DNA of 64,000 nucleotides, taken from the NCBI GenBank assembly GCA_963969495.1, contig OZ018329.1:142828021-142892020 (forward strand), in the 5' to 3' direction. How positions within the stretch are numbered: the stretch's first letter is position 1; every line of letters begins with the position of its first letter. Shown one piece after another: positions 34,460 through 52,351 of this stretch. Under the pieces are notes generated by a model. It did not search any database. It had not been told where the DNA came from and worked only from the letters and a program-made list of their open reading frames with translations. Both the position numbers and the translations under genes were made by a program. This DNA comes from Ceratothoa steindachneri. Taxonomy: Eukaryota; Arthropoda; Malacostraca; Isopoda; Cymothoidae.

Positions 34460-34502
34460 ACGCAACATTCTGTTCCATTAACTAGTTGAACCGAGCAAGA
34501 TA

Positions 34503-35040
34503 TTGCTCCAACTCCTGAATATCAAACTCGGTTTGATGAAGAGCTTTTTCAAGGTAATGGACAGAGAAGATAGAGGATTTTCTTTTCTCAGTCACAGGTT
34601 TACACGAGTCTGCATGAAAAAACTGAAAGCAGGTGTATTTGATAGTCCTCAAATAAGAGAGCTCATCAAGGGCACCATTTTTGATGAAGCATTGAATCCT
34701 GCTAAACTTTATGCCTGGTTTCCTGTAAGTCACTCATTGCAAATTTCCTTGACAACCAGAGAAGTACTGAGTATGAAAAGGTGGTTAATGAGTTAATGGA
34801 GAATTTCCGGAAACTTGGTGCGCGCATGTCAGTGAAAATGCATTTACTTACTTTGGTCTCACTTGAGCTATTTTCCCGATAATTGTGCATACTTCATTGA
34901 AGAACAGGGTGAGCGCTTTCACCAACATATCCGCGTGATCGAGGAACGCTACCAAGGTCGTTGAGATGTCAACTTTCTGGCTGACTACTGCTGGTGCCTA
35001 TAAAAAGATTTGGTCTCTGCTAGGCACAATCGGAAGACCT
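34503..35040 (+). pseudogene. fragment of an unnamed, recurrent invertebrate protein family
   Basis: The first frame reads LGLMKSFFKVMDREDRGFSF, LKAGVFDSPQIRELIKGTIF and LNPAKLYAWFPVS. After a frame change it continues YEKVVNELMENFRKLGARMS and VKMH. After another it reads LSYFPDNCAYFIEEQGERFH and QHIRVIEERYQGR, then an in-frame stop where Trp is expected, then DVNFLADYCWC. I recognise the E.QGERFH..I...E.RYQGRW....LADYCW signature as recurring in many predicted invertebrate proteins of unknown function, probably carried by mobile elements. At least two shifts and one stop make this copy dead. No function is assigned. Confidence 0.6.
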
Positions 35041-37344
35041 TGAATAGAATATTCATCCCTGAGTAGCTTTTTTATATTGGACATTCTGTAAACTTTCTGT
35101 ATATAAATTAGTTCAAAATTTACTATAATGTGTATATTTGCCTACAAAAGATCGGAATATAGGAATTTCTGACACCTGCTTATATCGGATTCAATGCAAA
35201 TAACTGGCCTAAATTTAGGGAATTAGGCGTTAGAATTTATAAACAGCGCGGACCAGTGCAATAAATATAGTAAAATAGCTATTCTATTTTCTTCAGTTCT
35301 AGAAATCCGATTTTCTTTCATAAGCTTTTAAATGCTTGACACAATTTATTAAAAAGAGTTTAATTGCCAGGTTGTGATATAGGTTCCATTCCTTACGAAT
35401 AAATTTATCTTACTCAAGTTGAGAAATGTCTTTACTTTACGTAACCTCTGGAAAAGCCTAGTAGAAGGAATTAGATTAATCGTGCGTGGTATAAATGTAC
35501 ACGTGAAAAATAGAAATACATACTTATTAGAATATAAGAAGAAATCAATGTGTAAGTTTTAAATTACGAATAACCTCTCCATTCCTTTTTGAGCAAATAT
35601 ATTTTCAAGAGACTTCGAAGCGACAGAACATAATAGAAATAGAAACAAATTTTGTTTCTAATTTTTCTTTTATGATATGAAGGTCGTTTTTCATATAAAC
35701 GAGTCAAGAATATTTAAAAAAAGAGAAAAGGAAACCAAAAAACGTTCGAATTTACGTTTTTGAATTTTGCCAAAAAAGAATTAGTCCGTATATAAAACTG
35801 TTATTCTCCCCTTCTTATTTTTATCTTTCTCCATCTTCCACCCTCCATTTGTTATTCACATTGTGCATTTACCTCGGTTAAAAAGGAACTGTGAAAACTT
35901 TCCCCTCTCTGTTGGTTTTCAGACTGAGAGCAAATATACCCCTTAACTAAATTCTAACGCTTTCTGTAACTTTGCTTCGTGAATTATTGATATTGAGAAT
36001 ACTAGCCAGGCTATTTGGGTGTTTAATATTTGGGTTGAATGCGATGAATAAAATGACTCAATCCTTTCAGGTAGCATCATGTGCAGTTTTGTGCATTTTA
36101 AGGTTGTTGGTTTAATTCATTGCTCAAGTGATGTCCGTATTATTAAAAACTATTTTATTTCATTCCAACAATTCTAAAAATGGTAGTTATGACAGATTTT
36201 TGAAGGAAGGAAAGATGAATTTTATCTTGCATACCAAGATCTTTTAAGCCGGTTAACAATTAATCTACTTATAAATCATTTTGTTCAAATGTTTTCTAGA
36301 CATGTTTCATTCACATCACCATAAAATTCCTTCACTGTATTAAAATGGTTTCATTAATATTTTGCGAATTAGGCCTGAATGAGTTCTTTCCTATTTGTCG
36401 TCCTTTTACCAAATGTTCTACTACTTTAAAATTTATTTTTCATATAGTTATATTTTTCTCTTCCCAAGCGCGCAAGACACAGGAATAATAAAATCACTCT
36501 CGTTTCCTCTCATAATAAATGGATCTTCCCTAAACGCCAAACAAGTGGAAGAGATCTACATAAATGAATTTCACTATACTCTATCTTTAACAGTCCATTC
36601 TTTATATTTACCTCAAATATATAGCCTATCCATAAGATAATTCCATGTGATATGATGCTTCTTGGCAACCCTCCTCTACTTGAAAGCTTATTTTAAAAGA
36701 CTCTCCCTCACTGTGCGCGCTGAAGCTTTAGCACCTGTTTGTTCCATTAGTGAGTAACTTGGCACTAGATGCAACCCGATTCTTGAGCTAGAACCTTACC
36801 AGGATGCCATCTTTAATTTCAATTGAAGCACTTTTGTGTCCAGAAGACACTGATGTTTTTCATTGATGCAATTGCCTTGCAACTATTTTATTGCATTCCA
36901 GACCACTTAAGTGTTCTTTAGTTTTCTTTGGAAAAAAGATTCCAAAATTTATTTTTACCTTTAAATATTACGAAATTGACTATGCTTACACAACACTATT
37001 AATTTAACACAAAATTATCATCATTTTATCCTTATAATCGCACGCAAAGTTGCAAGGTCTAAAACTAATCACATACAGTGACATAATTAAATTTTTTCGC
37101 TACTCCGAGGAATTATTCTTTCGGACACACCAACATCTAGCTTCAGAGGTGCGTAACTAAAGTCGTGAAAGTATATAGATATATTTTTTAATGTAATTTT
37201 AGTCTCGCAAGTAGCCTTCGGCGGTGTGTAAAAAATCTTCTCACCTTATCATAATCAAGACATAACTAAGGAGTCATTTATGAGAAGGTCAGCAATGGTG
37301 TAATTCAATCACTAAAGGTGTCAAAAGAGAATGTGCGTTCAACT
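35041..37344. other. AT-rich stretch without recognised features
   Basis: Only a 19-base palindrome AGAAACAAATTTTGTTTCT at 35641-35659 and short frames without motifs (such as plus 36395-36640) were seen. Confidence 0.45.
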
Positions 37345-37471
37345 TTAACACTAGAACGCCCAGAGGAGTAATTTTGACCCTTGTACAAATTCAAAACCAC
37401 TTCACATGGTAAATTTTTCCTTCCAACCTCCGTCACTCTTTGACTTTTATTTATTTTAAAGGCACATTTAA

Positions 37472-37474
<3 letters not shown>

Positions 37475-37538
<64 letters not shown>
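37475..37538. repeat. (TA)n microsatellite inside piggyBac, left
   Basis: About 64 bases of AT alternation between the left terminus and the transposase remnant. Confidence 0.97.
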
Positions 37539-37541
<3 letters not shown>

Positions 37542-37859
37542 TTAATTCACATAGTGTCACGAAGAATTTACCTTTTTATATGCGACGCCTTTGCGTTCAT
37601 TTTAACTCTTCTTGGAACATCTAAATTTACAGTATTTATGTTTCCTTATATATGATAGAATCAGATGTTAAAATTTATCTTCTCTGTTATCTGGTAAAGG
37701 CATGTAAAAACGTGATAGGCAATGAACCAGAAAGGGTGGATAAACATAGTTGTTGTCCAGCTCAGTTTTGTTTCAGAATCTATACAAAGTAGAGGTCATG
37801 GATTTGGTGTCTGCTTAATTGCAGTGTATTTGGTAAAAGAAAATATCTTTAATCATAAT

Positions 37860-38056
37860 GTTACGACGTTCTAAACTTTGTGACAGTGAACTTTAGTCTA
37901 AACTCACTGGCATTGATTATAATGAATCAGATGGTGGAGAATTGTGTCCTCATGACTCAAGCATATCCGATAGTAAACAGGAATCTTCAATTGATTCATG
38001 TCACCCGAGCAACATTGAAGGTATATACATGTTGATATGCAAATATACCGTAAATA

Positions 38057-38130
<74 letters not shown>

Positions 38131-39834
38131 TAAGCCTCCATTATTTTACCACTTTGTATTTTGGATTAAATAATCTCACTCCAATCATATAGAAATTTGT
38201 TATAGGAAATAATATTTATACATTTGCATCTATATATTTAACATATACATTCGACTAATATATACCCATGTGTATACTTTCAGAAAGCAGCGCGAATTTA
38301 AGAAAGCAGAGAGGCCAAATTCAAGGTGATGTAACGATAAAACGAGTACGTACTCATACAAGTAACTTAGAATCAGAAAATAATCAAGAAATAGCTCGTG
38401 ATGGCACGTGTGGGATTGTGCCAACTCCGATAATGATACATAAGGTAGGCATCCTCACCACAATGTACTGTAAGAAATACCAGGCCCAATAATACATTCC
38501 AAGAAGAACATCGATGGTGATAGTGTTGCATCGGCTTGGAAGCTCTTTATTGATGATTCTATGCTCGTTTACATAAAGAAATGTACCGAAGCAGAAGCTG
38601 AACGAGTACTTCAGAACAAAACATGGTTCTTCTCACTTTCTGAGATAGACGCCTTTATTGCATTTTATACGCACGCGGATTTAGCAGCTTTCGAAATATC
38701 GATCTTCACTCTCTATGTTCTGAACCCTGGAACAACCGATTTTGCTGACAAACCATGTCTCGTAATCGCTTCGGTGAAATTATGAGATTTCTTAGATTTG
38801 ATTATAAGTCAACAAGATCGCAACGCTTTCAGGCGGAGGATAGATTTGCTCTTTTTTTCTGAATCATGGAATAAATTCATAAAAAATGGCTCCATTTGTT
38901 ATAAGCCATCATCCAATATAACGATGGATGGGCAAATTTTTCCAAGCAAAGCTAGATGCCCATTTACACAGTTCATGTCATCAAAGCCAGACAAATCTGC
39001 GCAAAGAGTTTGGTTTGCTGTTGACAGTGAATCCAAGTACCTGCTAAATGGTTTCCATTATTTAGGCAAGGATCAATTTAGTCACGAAAACATACGTGTT
39101 TCGGAGTACATCCTATCAAAACTCATAGAGCCATATCTAAATACTGAAAGAAATGCAACAACTGATAAATTCATTACATCCTTGAATTTTGCCTTGACGC
39201 TTCAGAAAAAAGGTACTAGCCTTGTTGAAACAATGAACAGAGCGAGAAGAGAAATTCCAGATTCAGTGAAGTACACCGACCAGTGTTAAAAAGCGGTGAT
39301 ATATGTCTTACAGTATATCAGGGAAAGAAAAACAAAAATGTTCTGCTAATGACTAGTATCCATACGGGTATAAGAATTAAGAGCAATGAGAAGAAAACAC
39401 CTGAAACCTTGTCCTATTACAATAAGACTAAATGTGGCGTAGACATTCTAGATCAAATGGCGCCAAAATACTTAGTCAAGGCGGTGGCCAATCCACACTT
39501 TTTACTACCTTCTTGATATGGCATGTCTCAATGCTGTAATTACGTATCGAGCTGTTACTAGTCAAAGGATTTCACGGAAGAAGTTTATGCAAAAGCTGGT
39601 GCAAGAACTAAGGAAGAATTATGTAAAAAATAACCGATCTACAAAGTAGGTGTCAGATTATAGCAATGATCATGATTAAGAGGAAGTAGAATCAGACGGT
39701 AATTGTCGCCACAAGTTGTGAAGTTCTTCAACAATCTAAGGAGAATAAGACTAAATTAAGGTGCACAAAATACACAAGGATTGAGTGCGGGAAGTGTACT
39801 GCAAAATTAAAGTATGTAGGTACTCTTTGCCAAT
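37860..39834 (+). pseudogene. piggyBac transposase pseudogene
   Basis: An acidic N-terminus (GIDYNESDGGELCPHDSSIS, 37909-37968) is followed by a TA microsatellite that splits the frame. The core resumes with FIDDSMLVYIKKCTEAEAER (38550), IMRFLRFDYKSTRSQRF (38780), NITMDGQIFPS (38915) with the first catalytic Asp block, NATTDKFITSLNFA (39155) with the second, and YNKTKCGVDILDQM (39417-39459) with the third. A Cys-rich C-terminal domain (LRCTKYTRIECGKCTAKLKY, near 39760-39820) ends at TAA. All three Asp blocks are still readable although TMDGQ departs from the common T.DEQ and TTDKF from TTDNF. Stops and shifts show it is inactive. Confidence 0.9.
38061..38127. repeat. (TA)n microsatellite interrupting piggyBac transposase
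   Basis: About 67 bases of AT alternation lying between the acidic N-terminus and the core of the transposase reading frame. Confidence 0.97.
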
Positions 39835-40108
39835 AAATATCATAATAAAACATGGTTTGCATGTTTAGATACAACTTATTTAATAGCAATTTTACGAAAA
39901 AATGGTTTTCAAATCTCAAAGTTGTTTTATCATTTGTTATTCTGAAAAAAAAATTTGCTAATAAAAATAAATTTATTTCATTTTGTTGAATCAAGTAAAC
40001 ATATACTTAATTAAATTATTAATTATTTTATGAAAAACTTAAGAAAGGGTAATTTTGACCCACTTGGTCGTTTAAGAAAAAATAATTCAGTGGTCGTTCT
40101 AGTGTTAA

Positions 40109-46405
<6,297 letters not shown>

Positions 46406-46579
46406 GGGCTATAGCTCAATAGCACTTTTTTCAAATACTCAAATGACGAGAAACGAAAGTATTTTTATATTAACAAAAAGAACTAAGAAACTAACTACTA
46501 AAGCATCCAGGTGTGAATTTTAAAAAATCTATCTTCACATGACTGATTATAGAACTTTTGGCCCATTTTTCTACTTCAG

Positions 46580-47000
46580 TTGTTAATAAATTCTTAGAAT
46601 CCATTGTTGGAGATAGAATTGTGGATTTCCCCTAGGTAAATAATTTATAAAGGAATCCAAACAAAGCTTTCGAAGCGGAATCTCATTATTATCTAAGTTG
46701 TTCTATTTTACACGTATTAATTAAAACTTGTGACCAAGATAAAGTAATGATTTAGTTTATCCGGACTTCAAAAGTTCTTTGACGCCGTAACACAGGCAAG
46801 AATCTTAAGGAAACTATAAGCGCATCAAATAGGAAGAATAATAGTAAAGTAACATGGTGACTACCTGAAAAACCGTAATTAGATAGGTGTTTTCAATTGA
46901 AATATCTTATCATGAGCAACCTGGTTTCAGAACCTTGTTTAATAAAAAAGATATATAATATATATGCGATCGAGATAGGAATTTAGTATGTACACTTCAG
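46580..47000 (+). pseudogene. old LINE-type RT fragment
   Basis: Readings in mixed plus-strand frames follow the order of non-LTR RT blocks. SVVNKFLESIVGDRIVDF (46577-46632) corresponds to .K.LE.II...I..F. YPDFK and FFDAVTQARILRKL with AHQIGR (46758-46835) correspond to the first catalytic block Y.DF.KAFD.V.H..L..KL..HGI. DYLKNRN (46861-46881) fits the following W...YL.NR. Stops are frequent. It is probably an L2/CR1-type copy that is very old. The call depends on the consistent order of short blocks and would fall if an alignment did not support it. Confidence 0.45.
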
Positions 47001-47455
47001 GTAATTGTTGAAGCGACGAACTTATTAAGTTAGAGTCTTGTAAACTCTAAGTACAGTTTTTTACAAATTATGACAGCTTTCATAGCAGGTATTAACAATT
47101 TTAAAAATGCGAAAAGAGGGGTTACAATTATTGAATTTTTAACTTAGTGTCAGATGTGGATAATATTTTTGATTCAATCGTGACATACCAAATCGTGGAT
47201 TACTTAGTAAAATATAATTTAATTAAATATAGCTAATAAGACTTTAAAAAGACATCTCACCTGTTTGAAATACTTTAGATTTTTAACAATATGAAGGGAA
47301 AATAAGATTTTCTTAAATATGATAAATAAGGAGATATTATGTATTTAAAGTGAGAGATATAATTTTTACATTATACAGTACAGGCAGAATTATTTTTAGT
47401 CGCGGGCGACTCTACATCTCACTATGTCGGTCGGTCCCCGTTTTGCTTTTCTTTT

Positions 47456-47712
47456 CTCATAACATTGTAACTAATCGGCCGATTATAACAAAATTCAAAA
47501 GCTCTATTTCTTTTTATTCTCTTTCGAATGGAATAACCTCCACGGTCTTTCCAAGGTTAGCCAATAATTCTCTTTAGGGGGGTAATAACATCATAACTCT
47601 TCGGCCAATTTTAACGGAATTCAAAACCCTTATGTTGTTTTACATTCTCTTTCAAATGATATAGGTTCCATGGTCTTCCTACTGTTAGCCTTTGAATTAT
47701 TGAAAGTTTTGG
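47456..47712 (+). repeat. two-unit tandem repeat of ~127 bases
   Basis: Unit 1 (from CATAACATTGTAACTAATCGG) and unit 2 (from ACATCATAACTCTTCGGCC, ~47586) align along their length. Shared landmarks are CGGCC.ATT.TAAC, ATTCAAAA, TTCTCTTTC.AATG, CACGGTCTTTCC/CATGGTCTTCCT and GTTAGCC. They have diverged considerably. No coding role was seen. The surrounding stretches 47001-47455 and 47713-48190 contain nothing recognised. Confidence 0.75.
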
Positions 47713-48202
47713 GGGTCGTAAGGTCATAAATCAAAATAAATGAGAGCAACCGACTTTTATGTCAGCAGACCTTGTTTCTATGAGTCGAGGCTTCTGTCTC
47801 GGGCAATGTGATTTCAATCCAGCTTCAAAAAGCAGGTCATCCATTGTTCTTCAGGCAAGGTTAACACTAGAGAGGAAGTACTTTGCAAAACTCATCTTTC
47901 CGATGAGGTATTCCCCTAATATTATGGTCAAGGCTTACCTCAATCCGAAAATACCAATATTTGGTCCATGGGATCACCATAAGCACCCTGTACATCCTGT
48001 TTGAAAGTTGTCACACTCAAAAGCACCCCAAATTATGACGTTTGTGTAGTTTTGCATGATAATCGATTCTTTTATGTGACGTAATGAGTGAAACAGAGTA
48101 TGTATAATATAATATCTATAATATAAAACAGAATATATATAATTATATTATAATTGGTTACAGGAACATAATAATATCACTCTTTTTTCAGCTTGAAAAG
48201 AT

Positions 48203-51200
48203 ATGGCTAGCGTAGACACAAGATGTCATTCCAGGAAGATTCTGTGTGGTGTGGACTATATAGGGAGATCAGAATTCCCACATGGGATGCTTCCAACTAG
48301 CAAAGATTTCATACAGAATATTCTCTACTTGCTGCGGCCAAAGCGGGCAGGCCAATCTCGGCGCTCCAAGGACGCAGCACCTCATCTGGCAAGAACAATG
48401 GCTATACTCTATTCTCTAGAACAACCACACCAGGCACATAAAAAGACTCATTTTAAAGCTATGCGGTGAATTTATCACTCTGATCTAGACACGGAAACAG
48501 CCACAAGGTGGCAGTTTTCAAGTGAGAGCAGCAGGATTCAATGAATGGATGAAACAGTTGATGGACATGTTATGCTAGGACTCTAAAATACGCAAGAAGA
48601 TGGAACTAAATCATGGGGTTAAAATGAATAAACTGGAATAGGCCCTCCTTGAGGACAAAATAACCCCCTTAAAAATGTACTGTGAAGAAATCCTGGAGAG
48701 TAAATGGATGAAAACCATGGAGCCTCAGAGCAGGGATATGCGGAGCATACCAAGTATGAGAGATGAGTGTGAAAAAGAGAACAAAAACTCTGTGTCAGTT
48801 GCATACTTTCAGAACAGCAAACAGCCTGATTCTGAAGATGCTGGCATGGGCACAGATAACAACTACTCTGATGTTGAAAGTCATAGTTCTGCTAAACAAG
48901 GTGAGGGTCCAAGTGTTAAGAAACGTCGAGCGGCGACAGGCACAGTCACTCAACAGCATAATGAATTGCTACGCCAATATCAGCACATCAGTGAAACTAT
49001 ACGAAAAACCCCACCACAATTCTACGAGACTATTGACACACTGAAGACCTACTAGCACATGTCTTAGTGACAAGCAGAATCAAATGTGATCGTAGTCAGC
49101 AACATGATGTGAGTGAAACTGGAAAGCTCATTATAAGCGATAAATTATTGATCTGGACACCCTACCAGGATCCAAGATTGTCAGGGATATAGGCCAGAGC
49201 ATTAAAGTTATGGCACAGGATGAGATCATCCAGGAGATCAAGAACTCTAATAACCAAGTTGTTATGACTTATCCTAATGACAGTTCAAAGAAACAGGTCG
49301 CTGGCTCTTTTTCCGTTCAGGGTATCACTGTCAATGGAACATACCATGTCCTACCGACAATGAACACTACAACTGAGCCCAGGAATAAATTTGATGTTCT
49401 TAGGGTGGCAGTTACTTAAATGCTAGAGGCCGCAAGTGGTGTCGTAACTAAAGCTCTGTCCGAGAATATAGACTTTCTAACTACAGACCAGACTGCTCAC
49501 AATTTGAAAGTGGATGAGATATTGGCAAAGATTCTAGAGTCTGAACAAATCCCAGATCACCTGTCCTGCAATGTACACCTAACTCTAATGTATATTCGAG
49601 TCATAACCAAACAGTGGGCTGAAATAGAGAACACGCTGGGTAGAAACCAAATCTACTCAAACTTCCTCGTCAATGCTACAACAAAAGCGACATATGAGAC
49701 TGAACAAGCCCTCGTTGTATGACTCTACTCTTCATACATGATTTTGATCACAAGCCATCTAACCAGGCACATGAATTTGATATCCACATACTCTTTGACT
49801 AAACTAGTTTGGTCGAGCACTTCAATCGCCTGACACTGATCTGCGCCATTAGTCTATACCATATGGAATATGTGGCATCCTTTCTGCAGAAATACGTACA
49901 TGTTACAAATTAGTTGTTTTGCATTGTGAGGTGCTTCATGGACTTGGACTTCCTGAAGGTGATGTAATGTGCAGGTGACGTTCTTGGATTTCATCTATTC
50001 GGGCCATAACTTTCTTTGACGACCTAAGCTGAAACAACCTACAGCAAGATAATTTCAGTATTTCAGCAGCTGTTGCAGGAACAATAAGAGGTACATGTGG
50101 CCACCTTGCTGGAATTTCATGAACCAGCCTTCAAGTTTATGTCCCAGGGAAAAGTTCTAACATACAAAGTATGATGAGGATGCCTGTGATACCATACTCA
50201 AAGTAGCAGCCTCATTCCAACCACAGGTCATTATTCTTCTGAAGATGATCCTTCCCAATTTGGCCACGAGCTTTAAGAGCCAGAAGGGCAATAATAGCTT
50301 TGCCTTTGGAGACTATGATGAGTCTGCAGAGCATGCTGTCACTCAGATGGACCCATAAAATTCGCAGAAGGCACCTATTCACAACCTGAATGCAGAGCGC
50401 AGTGTTGGATTGGTTAACTTCAAGCTGTCCAGAATAGTTACCAAGCAACATGGCAATGCATCTGCATCACAGGTCAAGGACAACTTGACGGATCTTATTG
50501 ACAAAAGGCAATCAGGGTAATTCAGGGCCCATGGCAGCGTGGTCTGGAAAGAAGGTAAGCTACCAATAATCATGCTGGCATGAAACACAAGGCACCTATT
50601 GACAACCTGAATGCAAAGCGCAGTGTTGGATTGGTTAACTTCGAGCTGTCCAGAAGAGTTACCCAAGCAACATGGCTGTGCATCTGCATCACAGGTCAAG
50701 GACAAGTCAACGGATCTTATCCTCAGAAGGCAATCAGAGTAATTCAGGGGCTATGGCAGTGTGGTCTGGAAAGGAGGATACCTACCAAAAATCATGCTGC
50801 ATGGAACACAAGGCAAGATGAAATGAAGAAACAAGGCCTGTGGGACAAAGAAATTGCTAATGTGGCTGTAGATCGGTGAAAAAACAAAGACCTAGAGAGC
50901 CTAAAAAGAATGGGAGAACCATTTACCTCAGCTGCTGCAGTATATGAGTATATAGCAGACTCACAATAACTAGTACACAAAAGTAGAACGACTGTAACTG
51001 AAGGTTCTGTATGATCGAGATACATCACTTTCCCTGACGAAATCAAGCGACCTATTTCGCCTCATGAAAGACCACAAGAAACTTTCAATCAACACCTTTG
51101 CAGTAAACCTTAAACTGTACCTGAAGAATATTACCTCCAACGCAGAGGTGACACTGGAATACTTTAATTAGGCCATGGAGACAATTCAACGTCCCTGACT

Positions 51201-51220
51201 ATCTGTTGACAGTGTTGTTG
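48203..51220 (+). pseudogene. long broken ORF of an unnamed repeated invertebrate family
   Basis: Open plus-strand segments follow one another with short breaks: MASVDTRCHSRKILCGVDYI (48203); LESKWMKTMEPQ and the acidic/Ser-rich AKQGEGPSVKKRRAATGT with a KKRR basic cluster (48675-49052); MAQDEIIQEIKNSNNQVVMT (49210); MLEAASGVVTKALSENIDFL (49420-49719). A later part carries DNLNAKRSVGLVNFELSRRV (50597), LKRMGEPFTSAAAVYEYIAD (50900) and a C-terminus corresponding to DLFRLMKDHKK and FAVNLKLYLKNIT (~51050-51130). I recall the L..LK..GGPFTS.. and NL..ER..G..D/N patterns from recurrent uncharacterised proteins in marine invertebrates. The gene is intronless-looking, about 1000 codons, and broken by stops. 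Function unknown; mobile-element origin is inferred from its recurrence. Confidence 0.6.
50371..50812 (+). repeat. 221-base tandem duplication inside the broken ORF
   Basis: GCACCTATTCACAACCTGAA at 50371 recurs at 50592 as GCACCTATTGACAACCTGAA, and the similarity continues across the full unit to AATCATGCTG(G)CATG. The encoded N.ERSVG block is therefore present twice. Because 221 is not a multiple of three, the duplication shifts the reading frame. Confidence 0.92.
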
Positions 51221-52312
51221 AACACTAACCCACCCTTCCCTCAAATTTAACACTAGTAGGAGCACACTTTCTGCTCTTGCTGTGCTCGAAGTACATTATT
51301 ATTTTTCTCAAGTAAATTCAATGTCAATAATATTTAGTTTCCTTTTGGTATTCCAGGTCTTTACCAAAATTGTGGAGCAATTTTGAGTCAAAAACGCCCT
51401 TTTGGTAAGTGCGTAGGCAAGTAATTACCCATTAAATTACTAAACAGGTTTATTTATATAATCTTAACTCAATGTTTGAGCAAAATACCTGTGTGGCAGT
51501 AAAAATAGAGGTTTTAACCGTGTAATAAAAAAATTTAACTGCGATAGCACAATAAAATGTTGTTTTTTATATAAATTAACACAAACCTGGAATAACTTGC
51601 TTGAAATGACGTTGGAATACTACATACACTAAAAATATTAGGGATAGAATTGATAAAATTACTTTAAGTTATAACTTATAGAAATAAGAGGTTTTAAAAT
51701 AAATCTTCATTCTTATCCTCTTTTAATTTTCCTGGATTTTAACTGTTACTTCCACCATCTCTTTTCTCTCTTTAACTAAATTCGAGGGAAACTTATGGTC
51801 TCTGCTAGTTCCTACTTCTTTACCATCTGTATCTATAAGACGCTCGATCAGTTCCTGCAGTCACAAAGTGTACGCGAGCGCGTAAACTGCCGGGCGCGCG
51901 CGGAAAAAATATTTAATCACTGTAAGTATATTATATGATATATGATAATATATGATATTTTATTATATGACATTATATGATACGCCGATGTTAAAACCTC
52001 CCTATCTAATGCCACCCCTCAAAATAATATAAAGGATCAGCGAGAAAAGCATTTTTGTGCTACAATATAAAAATTTCCAAAAATATGCATCGTTATTAAT
52101 TGATTTTAATGATTTTAATTATGGGCTATCATATGTAATTTGGACAATCAGAAAAATGTGAATACTATGATACGTTGTAGCACAAGTCTCGAAAGCATCT
52201 CGTACGATTTCCACAATATACATATTTGATTATTCTTCAAATTGTAATCAGAATGTAATGTAGGGTTAATGCTGGGTTTATGCCCACTTTCGATTTTTGG
52301 ATAGTTCATATA

Positions 52313-52315
<3 letters not shown>
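51221..52315. other. AT-rich stretch; TATATGATA-type array at 51925-51985
   Basis: A short GC-rich knot (CGCGTAAACTGCCGGGCGCG, 51879-51898) is followed by imperfect repeats of TATATGATA at 51925-51985. No gene recognised. Confidence 0.5.

Positions 52316-52348
<33 letters not shown>
52316..52348. repeat. (TA)n microsatellite
   Basis: About 33 bases of AT alternation. Confidence 0.95.

Positions 52349-52351
<3 letters not shown>

Larger units (their letters stand above)
37345..40108 (+). mobile_element. piggyBac-like transposon with TTAA target duplication
   Basis: TTAA at 37345-37348 and 40105-40108 brackets 2756 bases whose ends are inverted repeats (CACTAGAACGCCCA at left; reverse complement of the right end CACTAGAACGACCA). 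Both subterminal regions also carry GTAATTTTGACCC in the same orientation (near 37369 and 40050). TTAA duplication, size and the transposase inside are all characteristic of piggyBac. Confidence 0.95.
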
